Source: Leisingera sp. JC1 (GTDB lineage Bacteria; Pseudomonadota; Alphaproteobacteria; Rhodobacterales; Rhodobacteraceae). From it: 64,000 bases of DNA. Both the position numbers and the translations under genes were made by a program. Each line of letters begins with the position of its first letter. Within the stretch, counting starts at the first letter, position 1. Below, one piece after another: positions 52,092 through 59,508 of this stretch. The notes beneath the pieces are model-generated. The model had not been told where the DNA came from. It ran no database searches and saw nothing but the letters and a program-made list of their open reading frames with translations. The stretch covers positions 1 through 64,000 of the forward strand of contig NZ_LYUZ01000147.1 in the NCBI RefSeq assembly GCF_001679925.1. The letters run 5' to 3'.

Positions 52092-52158
52092 TCCGGCGGC
52101 GCTCCCGCGCCTGCAGAGGCCCCGGCTGGGCCGGCACCTCCTGGCAGCCTTGGACCGG

Positions 52159-52181
52159 GCAGCGCACCTGCGGTGCGCTGC
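52159..52181 (+). terminator. Hairpin between convergent mmcB and the RTX-like gene
   Basis: Perfect 10-bp stem GCAGCGCACC / GGTGCGCTGC with a 3-nt loop. It lacks a T-run but sits between convergent genes, so it may end both transcripts. Confidence 0.6.
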
Positions 52182-52197
52182 TGATAGCTCTGCCGGC

Positions 52198-53733
52198 TCA
52201 GGCCGTTGCGTTCAGTGCTGCGGGCTGGTGCAGCAGCGCAATGGGAGCGTTGCGGCCGGTCGCTACGCCGATGGCGCCGCCTTGGGAAACGTTGGTGAAA
52301 GTGATGCTTCCGCCGGTGTCGAAGTTCAGCGTCAGCGTGTCGCCGTCGCGGGTGGAGCTGTAGGCGGAGGCACCCATTTCGCGCAGCTGCACGACGGCGT
52401 TTGCACCTTCTGTCAGTTCGACCGTGTCATGGCCGTCTCCTAGGCTGTACTGCAGTGCCACGGTGCCGCCCTGGAGGGTGAAGCGGTCGTCGCCGCTGCC
52501 GCCCCGAGCGGCCAGAGTCTCACCCACCTGCAGGGTGATCTGGTCATCCCCGCTGCCGCCGCTGACCTGGGCATAGCTGCTGAGCGCCTGGCGCATCTTC
52601 TCTGCCGCTGGGGCGTCGGCATTGTAAACTGGTGCGGCACCTTCGTTCGGGCCGCGCAGGGCGCGCTGAGCTGCGACCGAGATCACGTCGTTGCCGGCGC
52701 CGCCGCGGATCCGTGACACCAGGGTAGCGGCGACCGCAATACTGTCGTCGCCGCGTCCCGCCCGGACACCGCGCAGGGTGCCTGCCTGGATGGCGATGGC
52801 GTCATCACTGCCGCCAGTGCTGATATTGCGGGCATGTCGGGCGCGGATCGAGACCGAATCCGCATTGGAAAACTGTGCCTGCCTGCGCGCCTGGCCTGGC
52901 GCGTACTGGTGCCCGAGCGCAAGGCCTTGCATGCGGTTGAACCGGCGGCCATAGCCGAAGCCGGGGCCTTCGAAGGGGCGGGCGGAGGCGCGGTCGGTGT
53001 GAACGCCCTGCACGATGCGCCCTTCCAGCGCAACTGCATCGGCTCCGTCACCGGTGGCCACCCGGCGGATCACATCTGCACGCAGTTCAACCGTGTCGTC
53101 GCCTGCGGTGCCCGCCGTGTCCGTCACTATGGCTGGGATGTCCTGGGGAGGGGTTTGCGGCTGCTCTGCTGCAGGCTGCACAGGGGGTTCGCCCTGTTCT
53201 TCCGGCAGGCCGGTCAGCAGGATAAGAGCCACCGAATTGTCCGGCCAAGGCTGCGAGGCGAGAGTGTGCAGTGCTTTGGCCATTTCGAAAATGCGTTTCT
53301 CGTAATAGGAGGCTTCCGGGCTGGCGGCGCTGGCCTGGGTCACCTCCTGCGGCGGCAGAACTTCTACAGTTGGGCTCTCTGACAGAGTGGGCGCCGGCTG
53401 CAAGACGACGGTAGCTTCCGGGGCTGGCTGCTCAGCGGAGGGGGCGGACTGCGGCGCGGCGTCCGGTGCAGGGGCAGCGGGGGCGCCGCCCAGTTTCACG
53501 GCAGCAGTCTGGACCTGCGGCTTTTCCCATCCATGGGCGGCGGGCGGCAGGCTTTCCGCTCCGTGGCGGCCCTGGCCGCCAAACAGGGCATTGGCTTCCT
53601 GCTGCAATTCGTCGGCACTCATACCGAGGGCCGGGTTGATTCCGCCCAAGGTGGCGCGCGCGCCGCTGGTCGCAGCGGTCAATTGAGCCGAAAAGAAAAA
53701 GGGGTTGGCTGTGCTGCTCGTCAGGTTCACCAT
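52198..53733 (-). CDS. RTX-like repeat protein without a signal peptide
   Basis: A 511-residue protein. An N-terminal Ser/Thr/Ala-rich segment and a Pro/Ala/Gln-rich linker (about residues 75-200) lead to a C-terminal beta-type repeat region with degenerate RTX motifs such as GTAGDDTVEL, GRGDDSIAVA, GGAGNDVISV, GGSGDDQITL, GGSGDDRFTL and GDGHDTVEL. These normally bind calcium. No Sec signal is present, as in type I secretion substrates, whose signal lies at the C-terminus. No type I exporter is nearby. ATG 53733 with GGAGTGAG upstream is preferred. Confidence 0.75.
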   Translation of the reverse strand: MVNLTSSTANPFFFSAQLTAATSGARATLGGINPALGMSADELQQEANALFGGQGRHGAESLPPAAHGWEKPQVQTAAVKLGGAPAAPAPDAAPQSAPSAEQPAPEATVVLQPAPTLSESPTVEVLPPQEVTQASAASPEASYYEKRIFEMAKALHTLASQPWPDNSVALILLTGLPEEQGEPPVQPAAEQPQTPPQDIPAIVTDTAGTAGDDTVELRADVIRRVATGDGADAVALEGRIVQGVHTDRASARPFEGPGFGYGRRFNRMQGLALGHQYAPGQARRQAQFSNADSVSIRARHARNISTGGSDDAIAIQAGTLRGVRAGRGDDSIAVAATLVSRIRGGAGNDVISVAAQRALRGPNEGAAPVYNADAPAAEKMRQALSSYAQVSGGSGDDQITLQVGETLAARGGSGDDRFTLQGGTVALQYSLGDGHDTVELTEGANAVVQLREMGASAYSSTRDGDTLTLNFDTGGSITFTNVSQGGAIGVATGRNAPIALLHQPAALNATA

Positions 53734-53858
53734 CTTACTCACTCCGATAACTGGCTGAGCACAAAGGTGAGCCCTGGGGCTTTAGATAGATATAATAGCT
53801 AAAAATGCAGTTTCGAAAATTCGTCTGAAAACAGAGGCGGATTTTCTGAAAGCTGGTC

Positions 53859-54044
53859 TTATTTGACGGTGCGTGCCGCTTGCGCTGCCGCCCGCAGTTC
53901 GTCAGCGATCTCTTCTGCTTCTTCCGGGTCAAAGTCCATCGGGATCTCGACACCATCCGCCTCGATGAAGATCCGCACCATGCCCTGGTCGGTCGGCCCG
54001 ATCTGCATGTTTGCTTCAACGTCGCGTTCGGTATTGATGCCCAT
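53859..54044 (-). CDS. Small acidic protein of unknown function
   Basis: A 61-residue protein (MGINTERDVEANMQIG..., then VRIFIEADGVEIPMDFDPEEAEEIADELRAA). It is acidic with a likely beta-hairpin followed by a helix. Homologous small proteins seem common in Rhodobacteraceae. ATG 54044 has GGAG 6 nt upstream, and an alternative start at 54056 is less likely. Function unknown. Confidence 0.75.
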   Translation of the reverse strand: MGINTERDVEANMQIGPTDQGMVRIFIEADGVEIPMDFDPEEAEEIADELRAAAQAARTVK

Positions 54045-54134
54045 ATTGCACTCCACTGGCAGTCAGCCGCTTGAATGCCGGTGCTAGCCCGCCGCAGGCT
54101 GAAACGCAAGCCGGGTTTGCGTTACACTGCCTGC

Positions 54135-54635
54135 ATGATGGATGTAACGCTGCGCCGATTCGCCCCGACCGACATGCAATGGCTGGTGGCCCGCCACCAG
54201 GATCTCTATTCCCGGGAAGCCGGGTTCGACAGCAGTTTCGGAGTGCAGGTCGCGGAGATTCTGCACAGCTTCTGCGCGGCTCATGATCCGGCGTGTGAGC
54301 GCGGCTGGGTGGCGGTCAGCGGCAAGGAGCGCCTGGGCACGGTTTTCTGCATGAAGAAAGACCGGGAGACAGCACAGTTGCGCCTGTTCCTGCTGACGCC
54401 AAAGGCGCGCGGCAAGGGGCTGGGCAAACGGCTTCTGCGTGAGTGCATGGCCTTCGCCCGCTCCGCCGGATACAGCGCCATGATGCTGAAGACCCACGAA
54501 AGCCACCGCACCGCCTGCGCCCTTTACCGCGCTTTCGGATGGCAGCTGCAGGACAGCTGTCCAGTGCGTAATTATGGCCAGGAACTGGTGGAGCAGACCT
54601 GGCATCTTACTTTTCAGGAAGCTGTGGCATCATAA
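54135..54635 (+). CDS. GNAT-family N-acetyltransferase
   Basis: A 166-residue acetyltransferase. The acetyl-CoA motif is RLFLLTPKARGKGLGKRLLRECMAFARSAGY, and KTHESHRTACALYRAFGWQL is the typical C-terminal block of MarR-associated and related GNATs. ATG 54135 or 54138 are the likely starts. Substrate unknown. The minus-strand neighbour 53859-54044 is divergent. Confidence 0.82.
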   Translation: MMDVTLRRFAPTDMQWLVARHQDLYSREAGFDSSFGVQVAEILHSFCAAHDPACERGWVAVSGKERLGTVFCMKKDRETAQLRLFLLTPKARGKGLGKRLLRECMAFARSAGYSAMMLKTHESHRTACALYRAFGWQLQDSCPVRNYGQELVEQTWHLTFQEAVAS

Positions 54636-54810
54636 GGCGCAGGGGTGGAATTCTGGAGCAAATGCAAGCGGTTGCGGGTGACGCTCCGCGCCAGTTTGTG
54701 TGTCCTGCTGGGGGCATCGCCACGCGGGTTCTTATGAGGCGGATTTCTGAAACAGAAAGGTGAAAAACCTCTTGCACGCCTCTGGAGCGTGCTATAAATG
54801 CCCCCTCAGT

Positions 54811-54887
54811 GCCGCCTTAGCTCAGTTGGTTAGAGCGCTGGATTGTGGATCCAGAGGTCCCCCGTTCAAGCCGGGGAGGCGGTACCA
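54811..54887 (+). tRNA. tRNA-His (anticodon GTG), no encoded G-1
   Basis: GCCGCCTTAGCTCAG starts the tRNA. The anticodon loop TTGTGGA (anticodon GTG) is closed by CTGGA/TCCAG, the T arm reads GTTCAAG, the acceptor is AGGCGGT, A73 follows, then an encoded CCA. The base before position 1 is T, not G, so the usual G-1 is absent and the discriminator is A. This is the derived alphaproteobacterial form of tRNA-His. Confidence 0.96.
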
Positions 54888-55024
54888 TCTCCCCGCTGAA
54901 AAATGTATGATGCCTGCCTTTTCATCAGGGTGTTAGTGTCCGGTTTTTCGGGCATGGATTTGCCCGGTGAACACATGACGGGGGTTCCCTTATGTGCGGC
55001 CGCCAATCCTAAGCCTGCCTGCTC

Positions 55025-55375
55025 TCAGTCCGCTGACGTGGATGACGTGGTTGTACCTGCGGAGTCACTGTCGCTTGCAACCACTGCAATGAACAGTAAT
55101 CCGGTGATTGCCCCGGCGGCGGCTCCCGCTGAAAGCCCGGTGGCAGGCAGCGCCTGACCAGTGACACCGCTTATTGATTGGGCTCCCGCGGCCTGGCAGG
55201 TGACTTGCAGGGCGCCATCGGGCAGATAGCTGGCAGAGACTGGCGTTCCCGCTCCGCAGGCGAGCCGTCTTTTGGCTTCGTCGAGCGCAGATGGATCCGC
55301 CTGTGCCAGAGCAGCCTGTCCGGCAAAGATGATCGGCAGAATAAGGGGTATTCCCCGGAAAATACTGGTATACAT
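55025..55375 (-). CDS. Small exported protein with C-terminal membrane segment
   Basis: A 116-residue protein with a signal peptide (about MYTSIFRGIPLILPIIFAGQAALAQA), two cysteines (LACGAG and VTCQAAG) and a C-terminal hydrophobic stretch (AGAAAGAITGLLFIAVVASDS) ending in a Ser/Thr-rich tail. No family recognised. It is divergent from the next secreted-protein gene across 170 bp. A plus-strand frame at 54903-55157 over its end is rejected. Confidence 0.65.
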   Translation of the reverse strand: MYTSIFRGIPLILPIIFAGQAALAQADPSALDEAKRRLACGAGTPVSASYLPDGALQVTCQAAGAQSISGVTGQALPATGLSAGAAAGAITGLLFIAVVASDSDSAGTTTSSTSAD

Positions 55376-55545
55376 AGGTAAACAACCTCATAGGTTCGGA
55401 TGGATTAAGCTTAGGAAGTCATCTGTTTTTGAACAACATGATGGTGCTGTGTGATCCGTTTTCCAGCGAAATGCCGCCCAGCTGCGAACATCTGATCGGC
55501 GGAAAAGAGTTCTGTGATGCCTGACAGCGAATGGAGAGGGAAACT

Positions 55546-56127
55546 ATGTTCAGAGTGGTGTTAAAGAGTTTGACAGCGGGGGCTGCCTGTCTCGGTCTGG
55601 CGGGCGGGCCGGTTCTGGCTCAGGCTCCAGGGGGGCTCATCTATACTGTGGTCGTGCCTGCGGGGGAATTCGGCTCAGCCGCATTTCTAAGCGAGCTTTT
55701 GAGCACATTGGCAGCTGCCAAGGCTTTCTGCAGTTCCACCGGCGATTCGTCGCTGCAGGTTGACTGCTTGTCCGAACGTCTGGAGGCTGCGGCGGACGGG
55801 ATACCCGATGGCACCGACTACGAAGAGGTGCGGGAAGTCCTGCAGGACACTTCTCAGCAGCTGAAGCGGCTGGCCCGCCAGAACAGGGATCCGAACCGGG
55901 GGCGGGTGACGGTCACCAGTTCAACTGACCCGGCGCAAAAAACAAACCGTCCTCTGATCCCGGTCCGTGCGTCGGCGCAGGCTGCAGTCAACAGGGAAGC
56001 AGCCAAGATGTTTGAGGAGGCTGGCAAAGTGCTGCTGCGCAGTGCAGAGGCGGCACAGGAACGGCAGACGCAATATGCGCAAATCGCCGCGGCAATCGAT
56101 TCCAACAAAGTGCTGCTCAGGTCCTGA
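55546..56127 (+). CDS. Exported helical protein of unknown function
   Basis: A 193-residue protein with a signal peptide (MFRVVLKSLTAGAACLGLAGGPVLAQ). The mature part is helical, with two cysteines (FCSSTGD and DCLSERL) probably in a disulfide. ATG 55546 is preceded by GAGAGGGA. No family is recognised. It converges with the DUF6476-like gene. Confidence 0.7.
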   Translation: MFRVVLKSLTAGAACLGLAGGPVLAQAPGGLIYTVVVPAGEFGSAAFLSELLSTLAAAKAFCSSTGDSSLQVDCLSERLEAAADGIPDGTDYEEVREVLQDTSQQLKRLARQNRDPNRGRVTVTSSTDPAQKTNRPLIPVRASAQAAVNREAAKMFEEAGKVLLRSAEAAQERQTQYAQIAAAIDSNKVLLRS

Positions 56128-56136
56128 CCAGCCGGA

Positions 56137-56442
56137 TCACCGGGTGATCTGCACTTCCTGGCGCAGGTCTCCGGTCTCGCGGTCAAAAATCAGGATGCGG
56201 TTGTCCTTGCTGATGATGGCAATCCAGTCGCGCCCTAGGGTTACCGCTTCGGCCTCAACACCGCCGGGCAGGGCGATTTCCGCAGGCAGCGGCGTTTCGC
56301 TTGCCTGCAGGCGGATGACAAGCAGAGAGATTATCACTACAAGCCCGCCAATCATCACCACCGTAAGTGTGGTCACCAGCCGCCGCAGGAACCGGATCTG
56401 CGGCGGTTCCTGTTGGATTTCGGTCTTGGAAGGATCAGTCAT
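56137..56442 (-). CDS. Single-pass membrane protein, DUF6476-like
   Basis: A 101-residue protein with one membrane helix (about residues 23-45: LVTTLTVVMIGGLVVIISLLV) and a periplasmic beta-rich tail (LGRDWIAIISKDNRILIFDRETGDLRQEVQI) resembling one blade of a propeller. Its ATG (complement of 56440-56442) overlaps the rluD start codon on the other strand, so both genes share start bases. The family name is from memory and less certain than the layout. Confidence 0.65.
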   Translation of the reverse strand: MTDPSKTEIQQEPPQIRFLRRLVTTLTVVMIGGLVVIISLLVIRLQASETPLPAEIALPGGVEAEAVTLGRDWIAIISKDNRILIFDRETGDLRQEVQITR

Positions 56443-57466
56443 GGGCAGCCGCCGGATTGAGTTTGTCATCGCGGAAAACCCGCCTAAGCGGCTTGATAAA
56501 GCGGTTTCGCGCGATGTGCCAGAGGAGGCGTCTCTGTCGCGCACCCGGCTGGCCCGGCTGATCGAGGAGGGGGCGCTGACTGTGGACGGCGCTGTCGTGC
56601 AGGACCCCAAGGCCAAGATCGCAGAGGGCGCAGAGATCGCCATCCTGGTGGAAGAGGCTGAGGACAGCCACATCGGCCCCGAGGACATCCCGCTGGAGAT
56701 TGTCTACGAGGACGAAGATCTGATTGTTATCAACAAGCCCGCCGGCATGGTGGTGCACCCGGCGCCTGGCTCGCCTTCCGGCACGCTGGTTAACGCGCTG
56801 CTGCACCATTTCGGGGGCAATCTGTCAGGCGTTGGCGGGGTCAAGCGTCCCGGCATCGTGCACCGGATCGACAAGGAAACCAGCGGTCTCCTCGTGGTGG
56901 CCAAATCCGATGCCGCCCACCAGGGGTTGGCGGCGCAATTCGAAAAACACACGGTAGAGCGCTACTATAAGGCTATCTGCTATGGCGTGCCGGATGGCAA
57001 TGATCCGCGCCTGCGCGGGGTGAAGGGCGCCAGTTTTGAGCCGGGCAATATCCTCAAGCTCACCACCCAGCTGGCGCGGCACAAGACCGACCGCCAGCGC
57101 CAGGCGGTGCTGTTTCAGGGCGGCCGCCACGCGGTGACCCGCGCCCGCATCGTCGAAAGTTTCGGCACCCCGCCCAGCCTGGCGCTGATCGAGTGCTGGC
57201 TGGAAACCGGCCGCACCCACCAGATCCGGGTGCATATGGCCCATGCCGGCCACGGGCTGATCGGTGACCCCACCTATGGCGGCCGCCGCAAGCTGGCCGC
57301 GAAGACGCTCAGCGAGGCCGGGCAGGCGGCAGTGCAGGCCTTCCCGCGCCAGGCGCTGCATGCGGCGGTGCTGGGATTTGATCACCCGGTAACAGGCGAG
57401 GCCCTCAGGTTCGAGGCTCCGCTGCCCGCGGATATGGCCGGAATGCTGGACGCTTTGCGGCAGTAA
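56441..57466 (+). CDS. rluD: 23S rRNA pseudouridine synthase, RluD/RluA family
   Basis: A 341-residue enzyme. An S4 RNA-binding domain (RLDKAVSRDVPEE..LSRTRLARLIEEGALTVDG) precedes the catalytic domain with HRIDKETSGLLVVAKSD (catalytic Asp) and later TGRTHQIRVHMAHAGHGLIGDPTYG. The RluD subfamily is likely from the S4 domain and length. GGAAGGA precedes the ATG. The gene is divergent from a membrane-protein gene with overlapping start codons. Confidence 0.92.
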   Translation: MGSRRIEFVIAENPPKRLDKAVSRDVPEEASLSRTRLARLIEEGALTVDGAVVQDPKAKIAEGAEIAILVEEAEDSHIGPEDIPLEIVYEDEDLIVINKPAGMVVHPAPGSPSGTLVNALLHHFGGNLSGVGGVKRPGIVHRIDKETSGLLVVAKSDAAHQGLAAQFEKHTVERYYKAICYGVPDGNDPRLRGVKGASFEPGNILKLTTQLARHKTDRQRQAVLFQGGRHAVTRARIVESFGTPPSLALIECWLETGRTHQIRVHMAHAGHGLIGDPTYGGRRKLAAKTLSEAGQAAVQAFPRQALHAAVLGFDHPVTGEALRFEAPLPADMAGMLDALRQ

Positions 57467-57554
57467 ACTCCCTGCAAATATGTGTGTTCCGACCTGTGAC
57501 GCAATTCACAGACGAAAAGACTCGGGCTAACATAGAGGAATTCCTTAAGCGGTC

Positions 57555-57590
57555 CTTGAAAAGGGCTTAGCGCTAACACATATGCGCTAA
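57555..57590 (+). promoter_or_regulatory. Candidate heat-shock promoter and repeated motif upstream of rpoH
   Basis: CTTGAAA at 57555-57561, followed about 15 bp later by CACATATG, resembles a sigma-32-type promoter. GCGCTAA occurs twice (57570-57576 and 57584-57590), with TTAGCGC at 57567-57573 giving an overlapping dyad. Self-regulation by a sigma-32 factor or binding of a regulator is plausible. Confidence 0.35.
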
Positions 57591-57627
57591 TGTTAAGTCC
57601 TTATACATTTTGGGAGGGACACTTTAT

Positions 57628-58524
57628 ATGGCGAATTATGCAAACCTGCCTGCCCCGACACCCGAAGGCGGCCTGAACCGGTATCTCCAGGAAATCCGCA
57701 AGTTTCCGTTGCTGGAACCGGAAGAGGAATACATGCTGGCCAAGCGCTGGGTCGAGGAACAGGATGCGGCTTCGGCGCACAAGATGGTGACCTCGCACCT
57801 GCGGCTCGCGGCCAAGATCGCCATGGGCTACCGCGGCTACGGCTTGCCGCAGGCCGAAGTGATCTCTGAGGCGAATGTCGGCCTGATGCAGGCGGTGAAA
57901 CGCTTTGACCCGGAAAAGGGCTTCCGCCTGGCAACCTATGCCATGTGGTGGATCCGTGCCTCGATCCAGGAATACATCCTGCGGTCATGGTCTCTGGTGA
58001 AGCTCGGCACCACCTCGGCACAGAAGAAACTGTTCTTCAATCTGCGCAAAGCAAAAGCCCGCATCGGTGCGCTGGAGGAGGGCGACCTGCGCCCCGAAAA
58101 CGTCGCGCAGATCGCTCACGACCTTGGCGTGACCGAGGATGAAGTGATCTCGATGAACCGCCGCATGTCCGGCGGCGATGCGTCCCTGAATGCCACCGTC
58201 GGCTCTGAGGGCGAAGGCACCATGCAGTGGCAGGACTGGCTGGAGGATGAGGACGCAGACCAGGCCGGCGATTATGAGGCCCGGGATGAGCTGGAAGCCC
58301 GCCGCGAGCTGCTGGCTGAGGCGCTGGATGTGCTGAACGACCGCGAGAAGGACATTCTGACCCAGCGCCGGCTGATGGATCAGGCGGTCACGCTCGAGGA
58401 CCTGAGCACCCAGTATAATGTCAGCCGTGAACGCATCCGCCAGATTGAGGTGCGCGCGTTTGAAAAGCTGCAGAAGAAGATGCGCGATCTGGCGATGGAA
58501 AAGGGTATGCTGAACAGCGCCTGA
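57628..58524 (+). CDS. rpoH: Heat-shock sigma factor RpoH
   Basis: A 298-residue alternative sigma factor. The RpoH box QKKLFFNLRKAKAR is present, along with region 2 (YATMWWIR-type ATYAMWWIRASIQEYILRSW) and region 4 ([24 protein letters not shown]). It directs heat-shock transcription. ATG 57628 is preferred because GGGAGGG lies upstream; a longer frame starts at 57610. Rhodobacteraceae often carry two rpoH genes; this resembles the RpoH-I type. Confidence 0.95.
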   Translation: MANYANLPAPTPEGGLNRYLQEIRKFPLLEPEEEYMLAKRWVEEQDAASAHKMVTSHLRLAAKIAMGYRGYGLPQAEVISEANVGLMQAVKRFDPEKGFRLATYAMWWIRASIQEYILRSWSLVKLGTTSAQKKLFFNLRKAKARIGALEEGDLRPENVAQIAHDLGVTEDEVISMNRRMSGGDASLNATVGSEGEGTMQWQDWLEDEDADQAGDYEARDELEARRELLAEALDVLNDREKDILTQRRLMDQAVTLEDLSTQYNVSRERIRQIEVRAFEKLQKKMRDLAMEKGMLNSA

Positions 58525-58550
58525 TCCCCGGCTCTGGCAGTAAAGCAGAA

Positions 58551-58577
58551 AGGCGGTGCAGTGCACCGCCTTTTTTG
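58551..58577 (+). terminator. Rho-independent terminator after rpoH
   Basis: Inverted repeat AGGCGGTGCA / TGCACCGCCT followed by a T-run (TTTTTTGT), 27 bp after the rpoH stop. Confidence 0.93.
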
Positions 58578-58620
58578 TCTGCTGGCAATGACGCTGGCTT
58601 TACGGCAGTGGTTCTGCCGG

Positions 58621-58660
58621 AATGTTTCGCGCGCGAAACATTTGGTCAGAAGTTCTGACC
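58621..58660 (+). promoter_or_regulatory. Two adjacent perfect palindromes
   Basis: 58621-58642 is a perfect 22-bp palindrome (AATGTTTCGCG plus its reverse complement). Its TGTTTC..GAAACA arms recall parS (TGTTTCACGTGAAACA) but with 6 instead of 4 central bases. One base later, 58644-58660 is GGTCAGAA-G-TTCTGACC. They lie in an otherwise gene-poor 519-bp stretch and may bind a ParB-like or other dimeric regulator. Confidence 0.5.
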
Positions 58661-58764
58661 TTCTTTGCTGGCAAATGCTTTCGGGGATACCTGTCTAGCA
58701 CGGGCCTGGCAAACTGCTGGGTGCGCGGCTGAATGGGCGTGGGCTGGCAGAATTGCTGGCTGAG

Positions 58765-58902
58765 ATGTCTAGGCGCGGCTGGCTGAAATCACGCTGGTTG
58801 CTGGCGAGGCTTGCTGTCTGGCTGCCCTGGCGGGTGGCTGGAGCGCTGGCTGCTTGCGGCCTGGTGATTCTGGCTTGCTTGCAATTTCTGCATTCTGTGT
58901 AA
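58765..58902 (+). CDS. Possible 45-residue membrane peptide
   Basis: An open frame from ATG 58765 to TAA 58900 would encode 45 residues: a basic start (MSRRGWLKSRWLLARLAVWL), then a hydrophobic helix (VAGALAACGLVILACLQFL). In-frame sequence upstream also reads as plausible protein, so the true start could be earlier. No ribosome-binding site is evident. The surrounding DNA is rich in CTGGC repeats, which favours Leu/Ala codons by chance. Confidence 0.3.
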   Translation: MSRRGWLKSRWLLARLAVWLPWRVAGALAACGLVILACLQFLHSV

Positions 58903-59043
58903 CCGCCTGGGGCGAGGTGGTCAATGGAAAATCTAATGAAATCAAATAGTTGATAGATTTACTCGGAAATTGGAGCGGACTGGACCTAGTCAGGCCATCC
59001 GTACGGCCCTAAATTCATCTCCTCTGGCACAGGAGGAAGGACC

Positions 59044-59313
59044 ATGGCAGGCGGCTGGGCGCAGGACGGCGCGGTGAATGAACAGATCGAAGCCTCGATC
59101 AATGACGAACTCGCGCGGCTGAAGGCGCAGAAACGCCCCGTCGGCGAAAGCCTGACCCATTGCGCCGAATGCGAAGAGCCGATCCCGGAGAAGCGCCGCA
59201 TTGCCATCCCCGGCGTCAAGCTGTGCATTGATTGCCAGCAGGAGCGCGACGGCGCCCACCAGGCGCGCGGCGGCATTAACCGGCGCGGATCCAAGGACAG
59301 CCAGCTGAAATAG
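59044..59313 (+). CDS. DksA/TraR-type C4 zinc finger protein
   Basis: An 89-residue protein with the C4 zinc finger CAECEEPIPEKRRIAIPGVKLCIDCQQ in the middle and a short N-terminal helix. Small DksA/TraR-like proteins bind the RNA polymerase secondary channel or act as zinc-dependent regulators. AGGAGG lies upstream of ATG 59044. It lacks the long coiled-coil of full DksA. Its targets are unknown. Confidence 0.88.
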   Translation: MAGGWAQDGAVNEQIEASINDELARLKAQKRPVGESLTHCAECEEPIPEKRRIAIPGVKLCIDCQQERDGAHQARGGINRRGSKDSQLK

Positions 59314-59405
59314 CCCGGGTCTGGGCCTGGGGGTGTGAAACATCTTCCCCGGGCTCATTGCTGATGATATATCCAGCGCCGGGCTGACTGGCGATGGCGT
59401 CGCTG

Positions 59406-59505
59406 CAGAGCTGACTGCTCTGGCCCGCAACCCACGATCCTGTACGCCGGGACTTTCAATCGGGAGATTGAAGGCCCCGCCTTTGCCTCCCTAACAAAGG
59501 AGGCA
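59406..59505 (+). promoter_or_regulatory. Structured mRNA leader upstream of the amidinotransferase
   Basis: Three consecutive hairpins lie before the start codon. CAGAGC/GCTCTG (59406-59422). CTTTCAATC/GATTGAAGG with a GGGA loop (59453-59474), extended by CGGG/CCCG. TGCCTCC/GGAGGCA (59484-59505), whose 3' arm contains the GGAGG ribosome-binding site. The last hairpin would hide the ribosome-binding site, so translation could be switched by ligand, protein or temperature. Confidence 0.5.
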
Positions 59506-59508
59506 TTC

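Noticed and set aside
54903-55157. 84-codon plus-strand frame after tRNA-His
   Set aside because: It overlaps a minus-strand gene with a clear signal peptide and lacks a ribosome-binding site.
58621-58642. True chromosomal parS site
   Set aside because: The centre is GCGCGC instead of ACGT, so it does not match the parS consensus exactly; listed as a palindrome only.
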